The position numbers were made by a program, and so were the translations under genes. The notes below the pieces were generated by a model. It did no database searches. It was not told the DNA's origin and worked only from the letters and a program-made list of their open reading frames with translations. Positions 1-7,318 of a DNA stretch of 64,000 nt are shown here, piece after piece. The stretch is from Hellea sp. (GTDB lineage: Bacteria > Pseudomonadota > Alphaproteobacteria > Caulobacterales > Maricaulaceae): the NCBI GenBank assembly GCA_014238285.1, contig JABABK010000006.1, forward strand, positions 41,666 through 105,665, given 5' to 3'. The first letter of the stretch is position 1, and every line of letters begins with the position of its first letter.

Positions 1-478
1 AAGTCTCGCCCATATCTGTGAAAAGCTTGATCGCGTCATTGCGGCCCCAAACTTCACGGGTAAATTTATTATTGCGCTCAACGATGAAACGCATTTTCTT
101 TTCAATAGCGGCGAAATCTTCGTCCGAAAACGGCTCATCCCGATGGAAGTCATAGTAAAATCCATTTTCGATAACAGGGCCAATTGTGACCTGAGTACCG
201 GGGAATAGTTCCTGCACAGCTTCGGCCAATACATGGGCGGCATCATGGCGGATAAGCTCAAGCCCTTCAGGGTCGCTAGCTGTCACAAGTTCGATTTTAG
301 CATCGCCTTCGATCTCGCGTGAGGCATCCCGAAGCTCGCCATTTATCTTGGCAGCGAGGACTTTCTTGGCAAGTCCCTTTGAAATTGACTTAGCCACAGC
401 CATAGCCGTGATGCCGTCATCGTAATCGCGGGTGGCTCCATCTGGAAATGTCAAAGTGACCATGTCTTTATCCGTCAT
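1..478 (-). CDS. thrS: Threonyl-tRNA synthetase, N-terminal part (runs off the window)
   Basis: Attaches threonine to tRNA-Thr in the cytoplasm. About 159 of an expected ~640 residues lie in the window. The translated N-terminus starts [14 protein letters not shown], a TGS domain, followed by the second additional (editing) domain. That domain carries the [14 protein letters not shown] segment with its metal-binding type histidines and the ENGFYYDF motif typical of ThrS. The ATG at 478 was chosen; a second in-frame ATG lies at 463. The start overlaps the stop of yidD by 11 bp, so the two are probably co-transcribed and translationally coupled. The catalytic core and anticodon-binding domain lie outside. 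Identification is confident from motif order. Confidence 0.93.
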   Translation of the reverse strand, partial: MTDKDMVTLTFPDGATRDYDDGITAMAVAKSISKGLAKKVLAAKINGELRDASREIEGDAKIELVTASDPEGLELIRHDAAHVLAEAVQELFPGTQVTIGPVIENGFYYDFHRDEPFSDEDFAAIEKKMRFIVERNNKFTREVWGRNDAIKLFTDMGET

Positions 479-779
479 TCTTTATACGCCAGACCCCATA
501 TCGCCATGGAGCCCAGAAAGGAGGTTTAGTAATACTTTCCGGCACATTATCAACCCCATGTGTCGCGCCAAGCCACTTTATAGGATGACACCGTAAAAGC
601 CTTGCTAACGTCATCCAGCCCCCCGGCCACGGTCCATGTTTTTCTATGGCTTCAATCGCATAGGACGAACAGCTCGGCGTGTGGCGACATTTAACGCCAA
701 AAGCGGAAAGGGTGGGGCTAAGGATTAGTTTGTAACCCTTGATCAGGCCTGTCATGAGATATGTGAATACGGATTTCAT
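468..779 (-). CDS. yidD: Membrane protein insertion efficiency factor YidD
   Basis: Small membrane-associated protein that helps YidC insert inner-membrane proteins. The hallmark is the cysteine-rich core with [16 protein letters not shown], then [18 protein letters not shown], as in the YidD family. The ATG at 779 (MKSVFTYLM) gives 103 residues. A longer reading to 815 would run into the arm of a 31-bp inverted repeat, so it is unlikely. The usual neighbours rnpA and yidC are absent; here yidD sits between an IscU-like gene and thrS, an arrangement I believe is seen in other alphaproteobacteria. The 3' end overlaps thrS. Confidence 0.93.
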   Translation of the reverse strand: MKSVFTYLMTGLIKGYKLILSPTLSAFGVKCRHTPSCSSYAIEAIEKHGPWPGGWMTLARLLRCHPIKWLGATHGVDNVPESITKPPFWAPWRYGVWRIKNDG

Positions 780-783
780 ATAC

Positions 784-866
784 TCGTCATTACCGCCCTT
801 GTAGCGGTAATCCAATCACAGATTTCAGCGGTAGCTGGATTACCGCTACAAGGGCGGTAATGACGA
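784..866. repeat. Perfect 31-bp inverted repeat in the yidD leader
   Basis: The arms at 784-814 and 836-866 are exact reverse complements, separated by a 21-bp loop. Each arm is itself partly palindromic (TACCGC...GCGGTA). It fills the gap between the IscU-like gene and yidD, both minus strand, so it would form a strong hairpin in their transcript. It looks like a REP/MITE-type dispersed palindrome. No T-run follows, so a classical terminator is unlikely. Confidence 0.85.
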
Positions 867-868
867 AG

Positions 869-1300
869 TTAGTTTATTGTATTTGTCGCCATTTCAACCG
901 CCTCAACCGCAGCATCAAAAGCCAACATAGTCGACGTATGACGTGCCGGATATTCCCGAACACCCGCTAACAATGCTAGTTTTTCAAATCGGCCGTTAGG
1001 TGGATCTGCACCGTCTTTAAGAATAACGTAAAGCCCATCACGCGCTGCGCGAATATCATCGAGATTAGCGCCTATGATCTTTTCTTTTAAAATAGCCGCG
1101 CTCGCCTGCCCAAGCGCGCAAGCCTGAACGCGAAGCGCACAATCCGTCACAACGCCGCCGTCAACTATCACATCAATTTCAAGCCAAGACCCACAAAGCT
1201 TGGAAACTTTCCGAGATGTCCCGTCAGGTGTTTCCAGCCCCTCGTTTCGAAGCGTGGCAGATAGCGCTAATATGTCTGTGTTATAGAGGTCGGTGAACAT
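869..1300 (-). CDS. IscU/NifU-like iron-sulfur scaffold protein, third cysteine missing
   Basis: 143 residues with the NifU-N/IscU fold pattern. Cys36 (KLCGSW) and Cys61 (QACALGQAS) match the first two cluster-ligand positions of IscU/SufU, and Cys54 is an additional cysteine. The third conserved ligand, expected in the C-terminal helix, is replaced: the segment reads YPARHTSTMLAFDA, with His/Thr where IscU has His-Cys. The protein may still bind or transfer a cluster using the histidine, or may have another role; that is inference. It is the first gene of a minus-strand run with yidD and thrS. The usual isc/suf genes are not adjacent. Confidence 0.8.
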   Translation of the reverse strand: MFTDLYNTDILALSATLRNEGLETPDGTSRKVSKLCGSWLEIDVIVDGGVVTDCALRVQACALGQASAAILKEKIIGANLDDIRAARDGLYVILKDGADPPNGRFEKLALLAGVREYPARHTSTMLAFDAAVEAVEMATNTIN

Positions 1301-1407
1301 AACTGTTTAAGAATCCATCTTTTAAATAATTCAAATAATACATGGGGATGATTTTGTGAATTAAAAATACAAATTTACAAACACTTGAATTCATTAGATA
1401 AAAAATC

Positions 1408-1437
1408 ATTGCATGATGCAATTATGCATCTTATGGT
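1408..1437 (+). promoter_or_regulatory. Candidate promoter with overlapping palindromic operator
   Basis: TTGCAT (1409-1414), a 17-bp spacer and TATGGT (1432-1437) form a plausible promoter 60 bp before the secreted-protein gene at 1497. The -35 lies inside the near-perfect palindrome ATTGCATGATGCAAT (1408-1422), so a repressor bound there would block transcription. The regulator is unknown. Confidence 0.4.
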
Positions 1438-1496
1438 AAGTTGTGAGGCAATATAAAATCAACTTCCTTCACATTGTTCAGACAAAGGGAGAAATT

Positions 1497-2072
1497 ATGA
1501 ACACCGTAAAAACCATCTCAATATTAATGATAGCGATATCGTTACTATCCACGCAAGCTTTTGCACAAAACAATAAAATGAAGGCTAATGTAAGCAATGA
1601 TATGATTGAACGTGAAATCGCAAATTTTCACGCCCCCGTAAAATCCCAAATGGATTTACGTAATTTCATGGCATCCAATCGAACGACTGCCCTTGATGCG
1701 TTGTCACAAAATAGCAAAAGAGACTTCATAGGTAGTTTAAAATTTACCAAGAAAGGGCTTTCTAGCTTTAACTATAACGTACTGGAAGCCGAGCTAACGC
1801 CTACCGAAATCTATGGAATTCTCTCAATGTTTGGATTGCAGCGCGGAACAGGTCAATTTGATAATGCTCGACCGCAAACATCTTTAGACCAAGCTATTTT
1901 AAATCTATATGGCGAAAACAACCGAAGCATACAAGCTAACTCTGGTTTTGAATCTCAATTCCATGGCGGAAGTTGGGGAAAAATTGCTGATGAGTTCCTT
2001 GAAGGCTATCGATGTCTAAGTCAGGGTACATGTGTCCAAGCTGATGGTCATGCGTGTACATCTAATTGTTAA
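1497..2072 (+). CDS. Secreted protein with cysteine-rich C-terminal tail, unknown function
   Basis: I do not recognise this 191-residue protein. The start at 1497 is chosen because a good Shine-Dalgarno (AAAGGGAG) precedes it. The N-terminus is a clean Sec signal peptide (MNTVKTISILMIAISLLSTQ, cleavage after AFA). The mature part is Asn/Gln/Ser-rich with no transmembrane segment. The last 20 or so residues hold all four cysteines (CLSQGTC ... HACTSNC), suggesting disulfides or a modified tail. A hairpin with a T-rich tail follows, then a secreted thioredoxin-fold gene on the same strand. That pairing suggests a disulfide partner, but this is inference. The base composition is more AT-rich than its neighbours, which would fit acquisition by transfer. 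Confidence 0.7.
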   Translation: MNTVKTISILMIAISLLSTQAFAQNNKMKANVSNDMIEREIANFHAPVKSQMDLRNFMASNRTTALDALSQNSKRDFIGSLKFTKKGLSSFNYNVLEAELTPTEIYGILSMFGLQRGTGQFDNARPQTSLDQAILNLYGENNRSIQANSGFESQFHGGSWGKIADEFLEGYRCLSQGTCVQADGHACTSNC

Positions 2073-2078
2073 AAATCT

Positions 2079-2105
2079 CGGGGGTGTTTTCACCCCCGCA
2101 TTTTT
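2079..2105 (+). terminator. Rho-independent terminator/attenuator between the secreted pair
   Basis: An 8-bp GC-rich stem CGGGGGTG/CACCCCCG with a TTTT loop is followed by CATTTTTG. It lies 7 bp after the first gene's stop and 12 bp before the next gene's ATG, so it likely reduces, rather than blocks, expression of the downstream thioredoxin-like gene. Confidence 0.75.
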
Positions 2106-2116
2106 GAGTCCATAAT

Positions 2117-2734
2117 ATGATTAACCGATTATTCAAAACTTTATTAACCTTTTTCGTACTGGTATTCCTGTGTGAAATAAGCGCCAGTGCAAAAATTGTC
2201 CCGTCAACTGTCGTCGATAATCAAAAACCCGACTTAAACCCGAAAAACACTCTGCAAGTTTTACATGTTGAAAATCGTCAAATCGCGATCCCGTCAGATA
2301 ACCCCAATGCCTTTGAGATAAGATCGCTTGATTTCACCAAATATACAGGATTGATTGTTGTAACACACCCGCAATGTCATTTTTTCAAAACCTTTTTAGT
2401 CGATATCGCACATGATGTAGAACTGAGGGGCAAAATGGTAAATAGCTCCATTTGGATATCAAATTCTTCGAAGGCTTACACAAACCCGGCGTTCAAAAAT
2501 TGGAACAAATCAATTCCTGACATCCCAATATCTATTGTTTATGACACAGATCAGTGGCCTGAAATTAATTCTTGGGGGTCGCCCACGTTTTACTTTTTCA
2601 AAGATTCAAAGTTACAAAAGAAGGTCGTTGGATGGCCAAAAGACTCTGCCAAAGAAAAGAAGAAATTGCTACGTGAAGGTTTTGAATTAATTGAAATAGA
2701 ACGCAATAGCCGGCTCAATCCTCTTCGGCGCTAG
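2117..2734 (+). CDS. Secreted thioredoxin-fold protein with a single-cysteine active site
   Basis: 205 residues starting with a signal peptide (MINRLFKTLLTFFVLVFLCE, cleavage near ASA). The body reads as a thioredoxin fold: a beta strand then HPQCHFF, where CxxC enzymes have the active site, but the second cysteine is Phe. Later WGSPTFYFFKDSKLQ has the cis-proline strand (GxPTF) typical of thioredoxins. With one Cys it could act as a monothiol reductase/isomerase or only as a binding protein. It follows the Cys-tailed secreted gene by 44 bp across a hairpin. The 3' end overlaps the 3' end of rimM on the other strand by 20 bp. Confidence 0.7.
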   Translation: MINRLFKTLLTFFVLVFLCEISASAKIVPSTVVDNQKPDLNPKNTLQVLHVENRQIAIPSDNPNAFEIRSLDFTKYTGLIVVTHPQCHFFKTFLVDIAHDVELRGKMVNSSIWISNSSKAYTNPAFKNWNKSIPDIPISIVYDTDQWPEINSWGSPTFYFFKDSKLQKKVVGWPKDSAKEKKKLLREGFELIEIERNSRLNPLRR

Positions 2735-3287
2735 TGTCGTCAAATTCTGGCGGCAGGTCTTCACTCGGGGCTGTCTCGTCGGCTTCAATCACATCAATGA
2801 TCACGCGGCTGCCAGCTATATCCACACGCGGCACAGCGAGTTTCGTAAATGGATGATACCAATCCTTTTCGCCCTGCGTTTTAATCTCTAAAATATCGCC
2901 GCCGCCAAAATCATGAACGGCTTTGACTTTACCACGAGACGTTCCGTCGAGCAGTTCCACTGACAATCCAATGAGATCCGAATAGTAAAACTCATCCTCA
3001 CCCGGTTTAGGCAGCGCGCTTCGCGGCACATAAAGTTTGGTCGATTTCATCGCTTCGGCCTGTTCGCGGGTTTTGACTTCTTTGCAAACCACGGCCAGCA
3101 TTTTCTTTACGGAACGTGAGCGAATGGGCGTTAAAATTACATTTCCGGCCTGATCTGTGAGCGGGCCAAGCGTGAGGCACGTCTTAGCATCCATGGTAAA
3201 GGGCTTGATTTTCACCTCGCCTTTAATGCCAAATGCGCCTGCGATTGCGGCTATGCAAATCATCTGTGTTGTTCTGTTGTCGTTCAT
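2715..3287 (-). CDS. rimM: Ribosome maturation factor RimM
   Basis: 16S rRNA processing protein that assists maturation of the 30S head near S19. 190 residues: an N-terminal RimM beta-barrel (ICIAAIAGAFGIKGEVKIKP, roughly residues 10-95) and a C-terminal PRC barrel (YYSDLIGLSVEL ... DWYHPF). An acidic C-terminal tail (EDLPPEFDDTSAEED) extends it slightly. Normally the gene sits in rpsP-rimM-trmD-rplS; here none of those neighbours is adjacent and it faces unrelated plus-strand genes, so it stands alone. The ATG at 3287 gives the normal N-terminus. Confidence 0.93.
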   Translation of the reverse strand: MNDNRTTQMICIAAIAGAFGIKGEVKIKPFTMDAKTCLTLGPLTDQAGNVILTPIRSRSVKKMLAVVCKEVKTREQAEAMKSTKLYVPRSALPKPGEDEFYYSDLIGLSVELLDGTSRGKVKAVHDFGGGDILEIKTQGEKDWYHPFTKLAVPRVDIAGSRVIIDVIEADETAPSEDLPPEFDDTSAEED

Positions 3288-3335
3288 ACCGGGCCCTGTA
3301 TATTAAAACTCGTAAAATCATAAGGGTTTTTTATT

Positions 3336-3794
3336 ATGCGTCTTCTTTCTTCTTCCATGATTACTTTGGCTCTCTTGGCTATGCCTGCTTTTGCAAGCGC
3401 GCACGAGGTCAAAGAAAAACCAAAACCAGAGATTTCCATATCTGACCTAAAACTTCCAACTGAAGCCGAGATTGAAGACATCATCGACCAAATGCCGGAT
3501 TTAAACGCTTTAATGGGCGGTATGCTGAATGTAGTACAAGACGAAGATATTCAGGACTCGCTTAAAGAGGCGGGTAAGGCTCTTTCCCAAAGCGTCGAAA
3601 AATCAGGTATTATGGATATGGATATCGATATTAAAAATGGTGAACTGCCGGATTTGAACAACCTCATGGCAACCATACTTCGTATGACAGGCGATGAAGA
3701 CGTCATGGGCGAAATGCTCGGCGTCGTGACAGAGCTACAAAAATCCGTCGAAGAAAACTTCGACGAAGACATGCTTAAGCCCAAAAAAGACTAA
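3336..3794 (+). CDS. Small acidic secreted protein with an internal repeat, unknown
   Basis: 152 residues, not recognised as a known family. A signal peptide is evident (MRLLSSSMITLALLAMPAFA, cleavage after ASA), then a very acidic, helical mature part. Two halves resemble each other: MPDLNALMGGMLNVVQDEDI and LPDLNNLMATILRMTGDEDV, about 75 residues apart, pointing to an ancient internal duplication. It is divergent from rimM with a 48-bp gap. Composition suggests a periplasmic soluble helical protein; no catalytic motif is visible. Confidence 0.7.
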   Translation: MRLLSSSMITLALLAMPAFASAHEVKEKPKPEISISDLKLPTEAEIEDIIDQMPDLNALMGGMLNVVQDEDIQDSLKEAGKALSQSVEKSGIMDMDIDIKNGELPDLNNLMATILRMTGDEDVMGEMLGVVTELQKSVEENFDEDMLKPKKD

Positions 3795-3818
3795 GTTTCA
3801 TTTTCAATATTGAAGTGA

Positions 3819-3841
3819 ATTGCCGGAATAAATCCGGCAAT
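3819..3841. terminator. Hairpin between convergent genes
   Basis: ATTGCCGGA/TCCGGCAAT, a perfect 9-bp stem with a 5-nt loop, lies between the small secreted protein (+) and metK (-). No strong T-run follows on either strand. It resembles the palindromic intergenic repeats elsewhere in the window as much as a terminator. Confidence 0.5.
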
Positions 3842-3854
3842 GACGGCTGGGGAA

Positions 3855-5054
3855 CTAACCCAAAGCCGCCTTTAGTTCATCCACTAAATCAGTGCGTTCC
3901 CACGTAAACCCGCCTTCATTATCGGGCTTACGGCCAAAGTGGCCATAGGCTGATGTCCGGGCGTAAATCGGATTATTCAGATTCAAATGCTGGCGAATAC
4001 CGCGCGGGGTTAGGTTCATGGATTTCCGGATAGCGTTTTCGATAGCTTCGCCAGAGACGGCGTTTCCATCAGGAACATTAACGTAAATCGAGGTCGGCTG
4101 AGCCACGCCAATGGCGTAGGATAGCTGTATATCGACCCAAGGCGCAAAACCAGCCGCTACGATATTCTTAGCGAGGTAGCGCGTCGCGTAGGCCGCTGAG
4201 CGGTCAACCTTCGTCGGATCTTTACCAGAAAATGCACCGCCGCCATGCGGGGCCATGCCGCCATAAGTATCAACGATAATTTTGCGTCCGGTTAGGCCAG
4301 TATCTCCATCAGGGCCGCCAATGACGAATTTGCCTGTTGGATTAATGTGCCAAGCCGTATCGTCCGTAATCCAGCCTTCGGGCATAACTTCAATAATATA
4401 CGGCTTAACGAGTTCCGCAACATCAGCAGATGTCATAGAGGCGTCGAGATGCTGGGTCGACAAAACGATTGCGTTGGCGCGCACGGGTTTGCCATTTTCA
4501 TATTGAATGGTAACCTGAGATTTACTGTCAGGGCCAAGCTGGCTAATGCCTTCATGCTTACGGGCACGCGCCAGACGTTCAAGAATTTTGTGGGACAGAT
4601 GAACGGGCGCCGGCATGAGATCATAATTATCCGTACAAGCATAACCAAACATAATGCCTTGGTCCCCTGCGCCTTCCTCGGTGTGAAGACCGTCGCCTTG
4701 GTCAACGCCCTGCGCGATATCAACTGACTGGGCGTGTAAAAGCACATCTACATCAGCCGTTTCCCAATGGAAGCCATCTTGCTCATAGCCGATATCTTTG
4801 ACCGCTTCACGGGCGATCGCTTCGATCATGTCTTTGGTGATCTTGTCGCTACCGCGGGTTTCGCCCGCGATTACGATTTTATTGGTTGTCGTCAGTGTTT
4901 CAGCCGCCACGCGTACATCCCATGGGGACATACCGTCTTTGATCGACTCTCGAAAGAACAGATCAACAATCTCGTCACTGATACGATCAGAGACTTTATC
5001 CGGATGGCCCTCTGAAACTGATTCAGAGGTAAATTCGTATGACTTGCGGCTCAT
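3855..5054 (-). CDS. metK: S-adenosylmethionine synthetase
   Basis: Makes SAM from methionine and ATP. 399 residues, the usual size. Motifs: [20 protein letters not shown] near the N-terminus (methionine and ATP binding), [12 protein letters not shown] in the middle and the phosphate-binding loop [19 protein letters not shown] in the C-terminal third. The ATG at 5054 follows TTGGAGAAGTGCC, a good ribosome-binding site. It lies 65 bp downstream of ahcY on the same strand, so the two genes of the methyl cycle are probably one transcript. I searched the 65-bp gap by eye for a SAM or SAM/SAH riboswitch and saw none. Confidence 0.97.
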   Translation of the reverse strand: MSRKSYEFTSESVSEGHPDKVSDRISDEIVDLFFRESIKDGMSPWDVRVAAETLTTTNKIVIAGETRGSDKITKDMIEAIAREAVKDIGYEQDGFHWETADVDVLLHAQSVDIAQGVDQGDGLHTEEGAGDQGIMFGYACTDNYDLMPAPVHLSHKILERLARARKHEGISQLGPDSKSQVTIQYENGKPVRANAIVLSTQHLDASMTSADVAELVKPYIIEVMPEGWITDDTAWHINPTGKFVIGGPDGDTGLTGRKIIVDTYGGMAPHGGGAFSGKDPTKVDRSAAYATRYLAKNIVAAGFAPWVDIQLSYAIGVAQPTSIYVNVPDGNAVSGEAIENAIRKSMNLTPRGIRQHLNLNNPIYARTSAYGHFGRKPDNEGGFTWERTDLVDELKAALG

Positions 5055-5119
5055 GGCACTTCTCCAAGGTTTTAAGGCTCTACGCTTTTTATTGTTATAG
5101 GAGTCTTGGTGGGGTTAAA

Positions 5120-6529
5120 CTAGTATCTGTAATGCTCTGGCTTATACGGACCAGATTTAGCAACACCAATATAATCAGCTTGCTCTTGGGTCATTTCTGT
5201 TAGCTTCACACCGATTTTTTCTAGGTGCAAACGTGCTACTTTTTCGTCGAGATGCTTAGGCAGCATATAAACTTTGTTCTCATATTTTTTGGATTTAGCG
5301 TGAGCATCTTCCCAAAGTTCTATTTGTGCCAAAACCTGGTTTGTAAACGATGCTGACATCACAAAGGATGGATGCCCTGTGGCATTGCCAAGGTTGAGCA
5401 AACGGCCTTGCGAGAGCAAAATCATGCGATTGCCTGTTGGGAAAGTTACCATATCGACCTGATCTTTAATATTGGTCCATTTATGGTTCTTAAGCGCAGC
5501 CACTTGGATTTCATTATCAAAGTGGCCGATGTTACCCACAATCGCCATGTCTTTCATTTCGCGCATATGCTCGAGACGGATCACGTCTTTATTGCCGGTT
5601 GTAGTTACAAAGATATCCGCGTCTTTGACGGTATCTTCGAGGGTTGTGACCTCAAAACCGTCCATAGCCGCTTGAAGGGCGCAGATCGGGTCAACTTCTG
5701 TGACTTTCACGCGAGCGCCGGCGCCGCGAAGTGAAGCTGCAGAGCCTTTACCCACGTCCCCGTAACCCAGAACAACGGCGGTTTTACCGGCCATCATTGT
5801 GTCCGTCGCGCGGCGAATACCGTCTACGAGGGATTCTTTACAGCCATATTTATTATCAAATTTAGATTTTGTGACTGAGTCGTTGACGTTAATGGCAGGG
5901 AAAGGAAGCTGGCCGCTTTCCATTAATTCATAAAGACGGTGAACACCTGTTGTGGTTTCTTCTGAAACACCAACAATCTGATCACGCATTTTTGTAAACC
6001 AACCTGGGCTTGCCGCCATGCGCTTTTTGATCTGCGCAAAAATAGCAGCCTCTTCTTCAGAGCCGGGTTCGCCTTCAATCAGATTTGTTTCGCCAGCTTC
6101 AACACGCGCTCCAAGGAGAATGTAAAGCGTTGCATCACCGCCATCATCCAGAATGATGTTCGGGCCTTCATCAAAAAGGAATGATTTATCTAGGTAATCC
6201 CAATGCTCTTCAAGGGTTTGTCCTTTAACCGCGAAAACCGGGATATCAGCCGCTGCAATTGCCGCCGCTGCATGATCTTGCGTTGAATAAATATTGCATG
6301 ACGCCCAGCGAACATCCGCGCCAAGGGCCACAAGTGTTTCAATCAACACGCCCGTTTGAATTGTCATATGAAGCGACCCGACGATACGAGCCCCTGCTAA
6401 AGGCTTAGACTCGCCGAACTCTTCGCGGCATGACATAAGTCCCGGCATTTCAGTTTCAGCGATAACGAGTTCTTTACGGCCAAATTCAGCCAGTGATATG
6501 TCTTTTACGATATAGTCTTGAGCGCTCAT
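5120..6529 (-). CDS. ahcY: Adenosylhomocysteinase (S-adenosylhomocysteine hydrolase)
   Basis: Hydrolyses S-adenosylhomocysteine to adenosine and homocysteine, relieving product inhibition of methyltransferases. 469 residues, as in proteobacterial enzymes with the usual ~40-residue insert. Visible motifs: [34 protein letters not shown], the NAD-binding [20 protein letters not shown] and the C-terminal KPEHYRY end that is nearly invariant. It lies upstream of metK in the same direction. A promoter is proposed at 6588-6616. No SAH riboswitch was recognised in the leader. Confidence 0.97.
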   Translation of the reverse strand: MSAQDYIVKDISLAEFGRKELVIAETEMPGLMSCREEFGESKPLAGARIVGSLHMTIQTGVLIETLVALGADVRWASCNIYSTQDHAAAAIAAADIPVFAVKGQTLEEHWDYLDKSFLFDEGPNIILDDGGDATLYILLGARVEAGETNLIEGEPGSEEEAAIFAQIKKRMAASPGWFTKMRDQIVGVSEETTTGVHRLYELMESGQLPFPAINVNDSVTKSKFDNKYGCKESLVDGIRRATDTMMAGKTAVVLGYGDVGKGSAASLRGAGARVKVTEVDPICALQAAMDGFEVTTLEDTVKDADIFVTTTGNKDVIRLEHMREMKDMAIVGNIGHFDNEIQVAALKNHKWTNIKDQVDMVTFPTGNRMILLSQGRLLNLGNATGHPSFVMSASFTNQVLAQIELWEDAHAKSKKYENKVYMLPKHLDEKVARLHLEKIGVKLTEMTQEQADYIGVAKSGPYKPEHYRY

Positions 6530-6587
6530 GATAATTCCAGTCGATAATTGGGGTTACGGCCTTAGCCGCATTATAACATTTGAGCGG

Positions 6588-6616
6588 CTCATAACGGGAA
6601 TATGCCAAGCGGTCAA
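6588..6616 (-). promoter_or_regulatory. Candidate promoter of ahcY-metK
   Basis: On the minus strand TTGACC (6616-6611), a 17-bp spacer and TATGAG (6593-6588) precede ahcY by about 60 bp. The leader then contains a small GC-rich hairpin (GCGGCTAAGGCCG). The -35 is good, the -10 mediocre. Confidence 0.4.
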
Positions 6617-6760
6617 TCCATATAAAGTATTTGTTATATGTTTATATTAACCCGCAAGCCGCTCATCCCGACGAAAGTCGGGAACGAGTTTGCCAAGAAA
6701 TTCAGTTTTCGGAAAAGTAACTAGCCAGCCACCTCAGGTCCCTCCGCGATACCGGCTTTA

Positions 6761-7318
6761 CTACTTTGACAAAATATCCCGAACTTCCATCAGTGCAAAA
6801 CCCAAAAGGTTCTCACCTTTCCATTTTCGTGGGTTTTCAACACGGTCATCTTCTACGGCTAACCCTATTCCCCAGATTTCATCTAAAGGACTAGCCTCTA
6901 CAATCACCCGTTTTCCCGTTCCAATTAGAAACTCTGTTAGTTTTAAGTTTTGCCCGAATTTATAGCGATTTCCTTCGACTACAATCTCATACTTTTCAGC
7001 GTCCCAGATATTTGCATCAAAGCCACTTACTTGACGTCCCAACGCCTTCGCTGCACCGGGTGATCCAGCCGAAAATACCTTTTCATAAATTTCCATATCA
7101 CCAAATAGGCGAGCTTTTTCTGCCATCATCCAATGTTCAGACGTTGGATATCGCCGCCCGTCAACTGAAAAAGACGCCGAATACCATTGGCTAAAACAAA
7201 CCTTGGTTACCTGTTCCGGCTTTTCACGATGGCCCCAGAAAAATACGTATTTTTGCTTCTGTCCAGATTCAGCTCGTTTCAGCAACCATGCACGATTATA
7301 TGTGTATTCATAGTTCAC
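6761..7318 (-). CDS. NADAR-family (YbiA-like, DUF1768) N-glycosidase
   Basis: 185 residues with the NADAR signature: YVFFWGHRE, FSQWYSASFSVDGRRYPTSE then HWMMAEKARLF, and the C-terminal LGFALMEVRDIL. Family members cleave N-glycosidic bonds in early riboflavin intermediates or remove ADP-ribose from guanine; which applies here cannot be told. It begins with a GTG whose GTGA overlaps the TGA of gcvPB by 4 bp, so translation is coupled to the glycine-cleavage operon and it is the last gene under the glycine riboswitch. This context is unusual and may point to a substrate linked to one-carbon metabolism. Confidence 0.85.
   Translation of the reverse strand: MNYEYTYNRAWLLKRAESGQKQKYVFFWGHREKPEQVTKVCFSQWYSASFSVDGRRYPTSEHWMMAEKARLFGDMEIYEKVFSAGSPGAAKALGRQVSGFDANIWDAEKYEIVVEGNRYKFGQNLKLTEFLIGTGKRVIVEASPLDEIWGIGLAVEDDRVENPRKWKGENLLGFALMEVRDILSK

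Noticed and set aside
4282-4747. Long open frames opposite metK, gcvPB, cysNC and other conserved genes
   Set aside because: They mirror strongly conserved genes on the other strand, lack ribosome-binding sites and do not read like proteins.
5055-5119. Possible SAM or SAM/SAH riboswitch before metK
   Set aside because: The 65-bp gap lacks the conserved cores of those riboswitches as I know them; only a normal ribosome-binding site (GGAGAAG) is visible.
6530-6660. Possible SAH riboswitch before ahcY
   Set aside because: There is a small GC-rich hairpin but no recognisable SAH aptamer core; a plain promoter explains the region.
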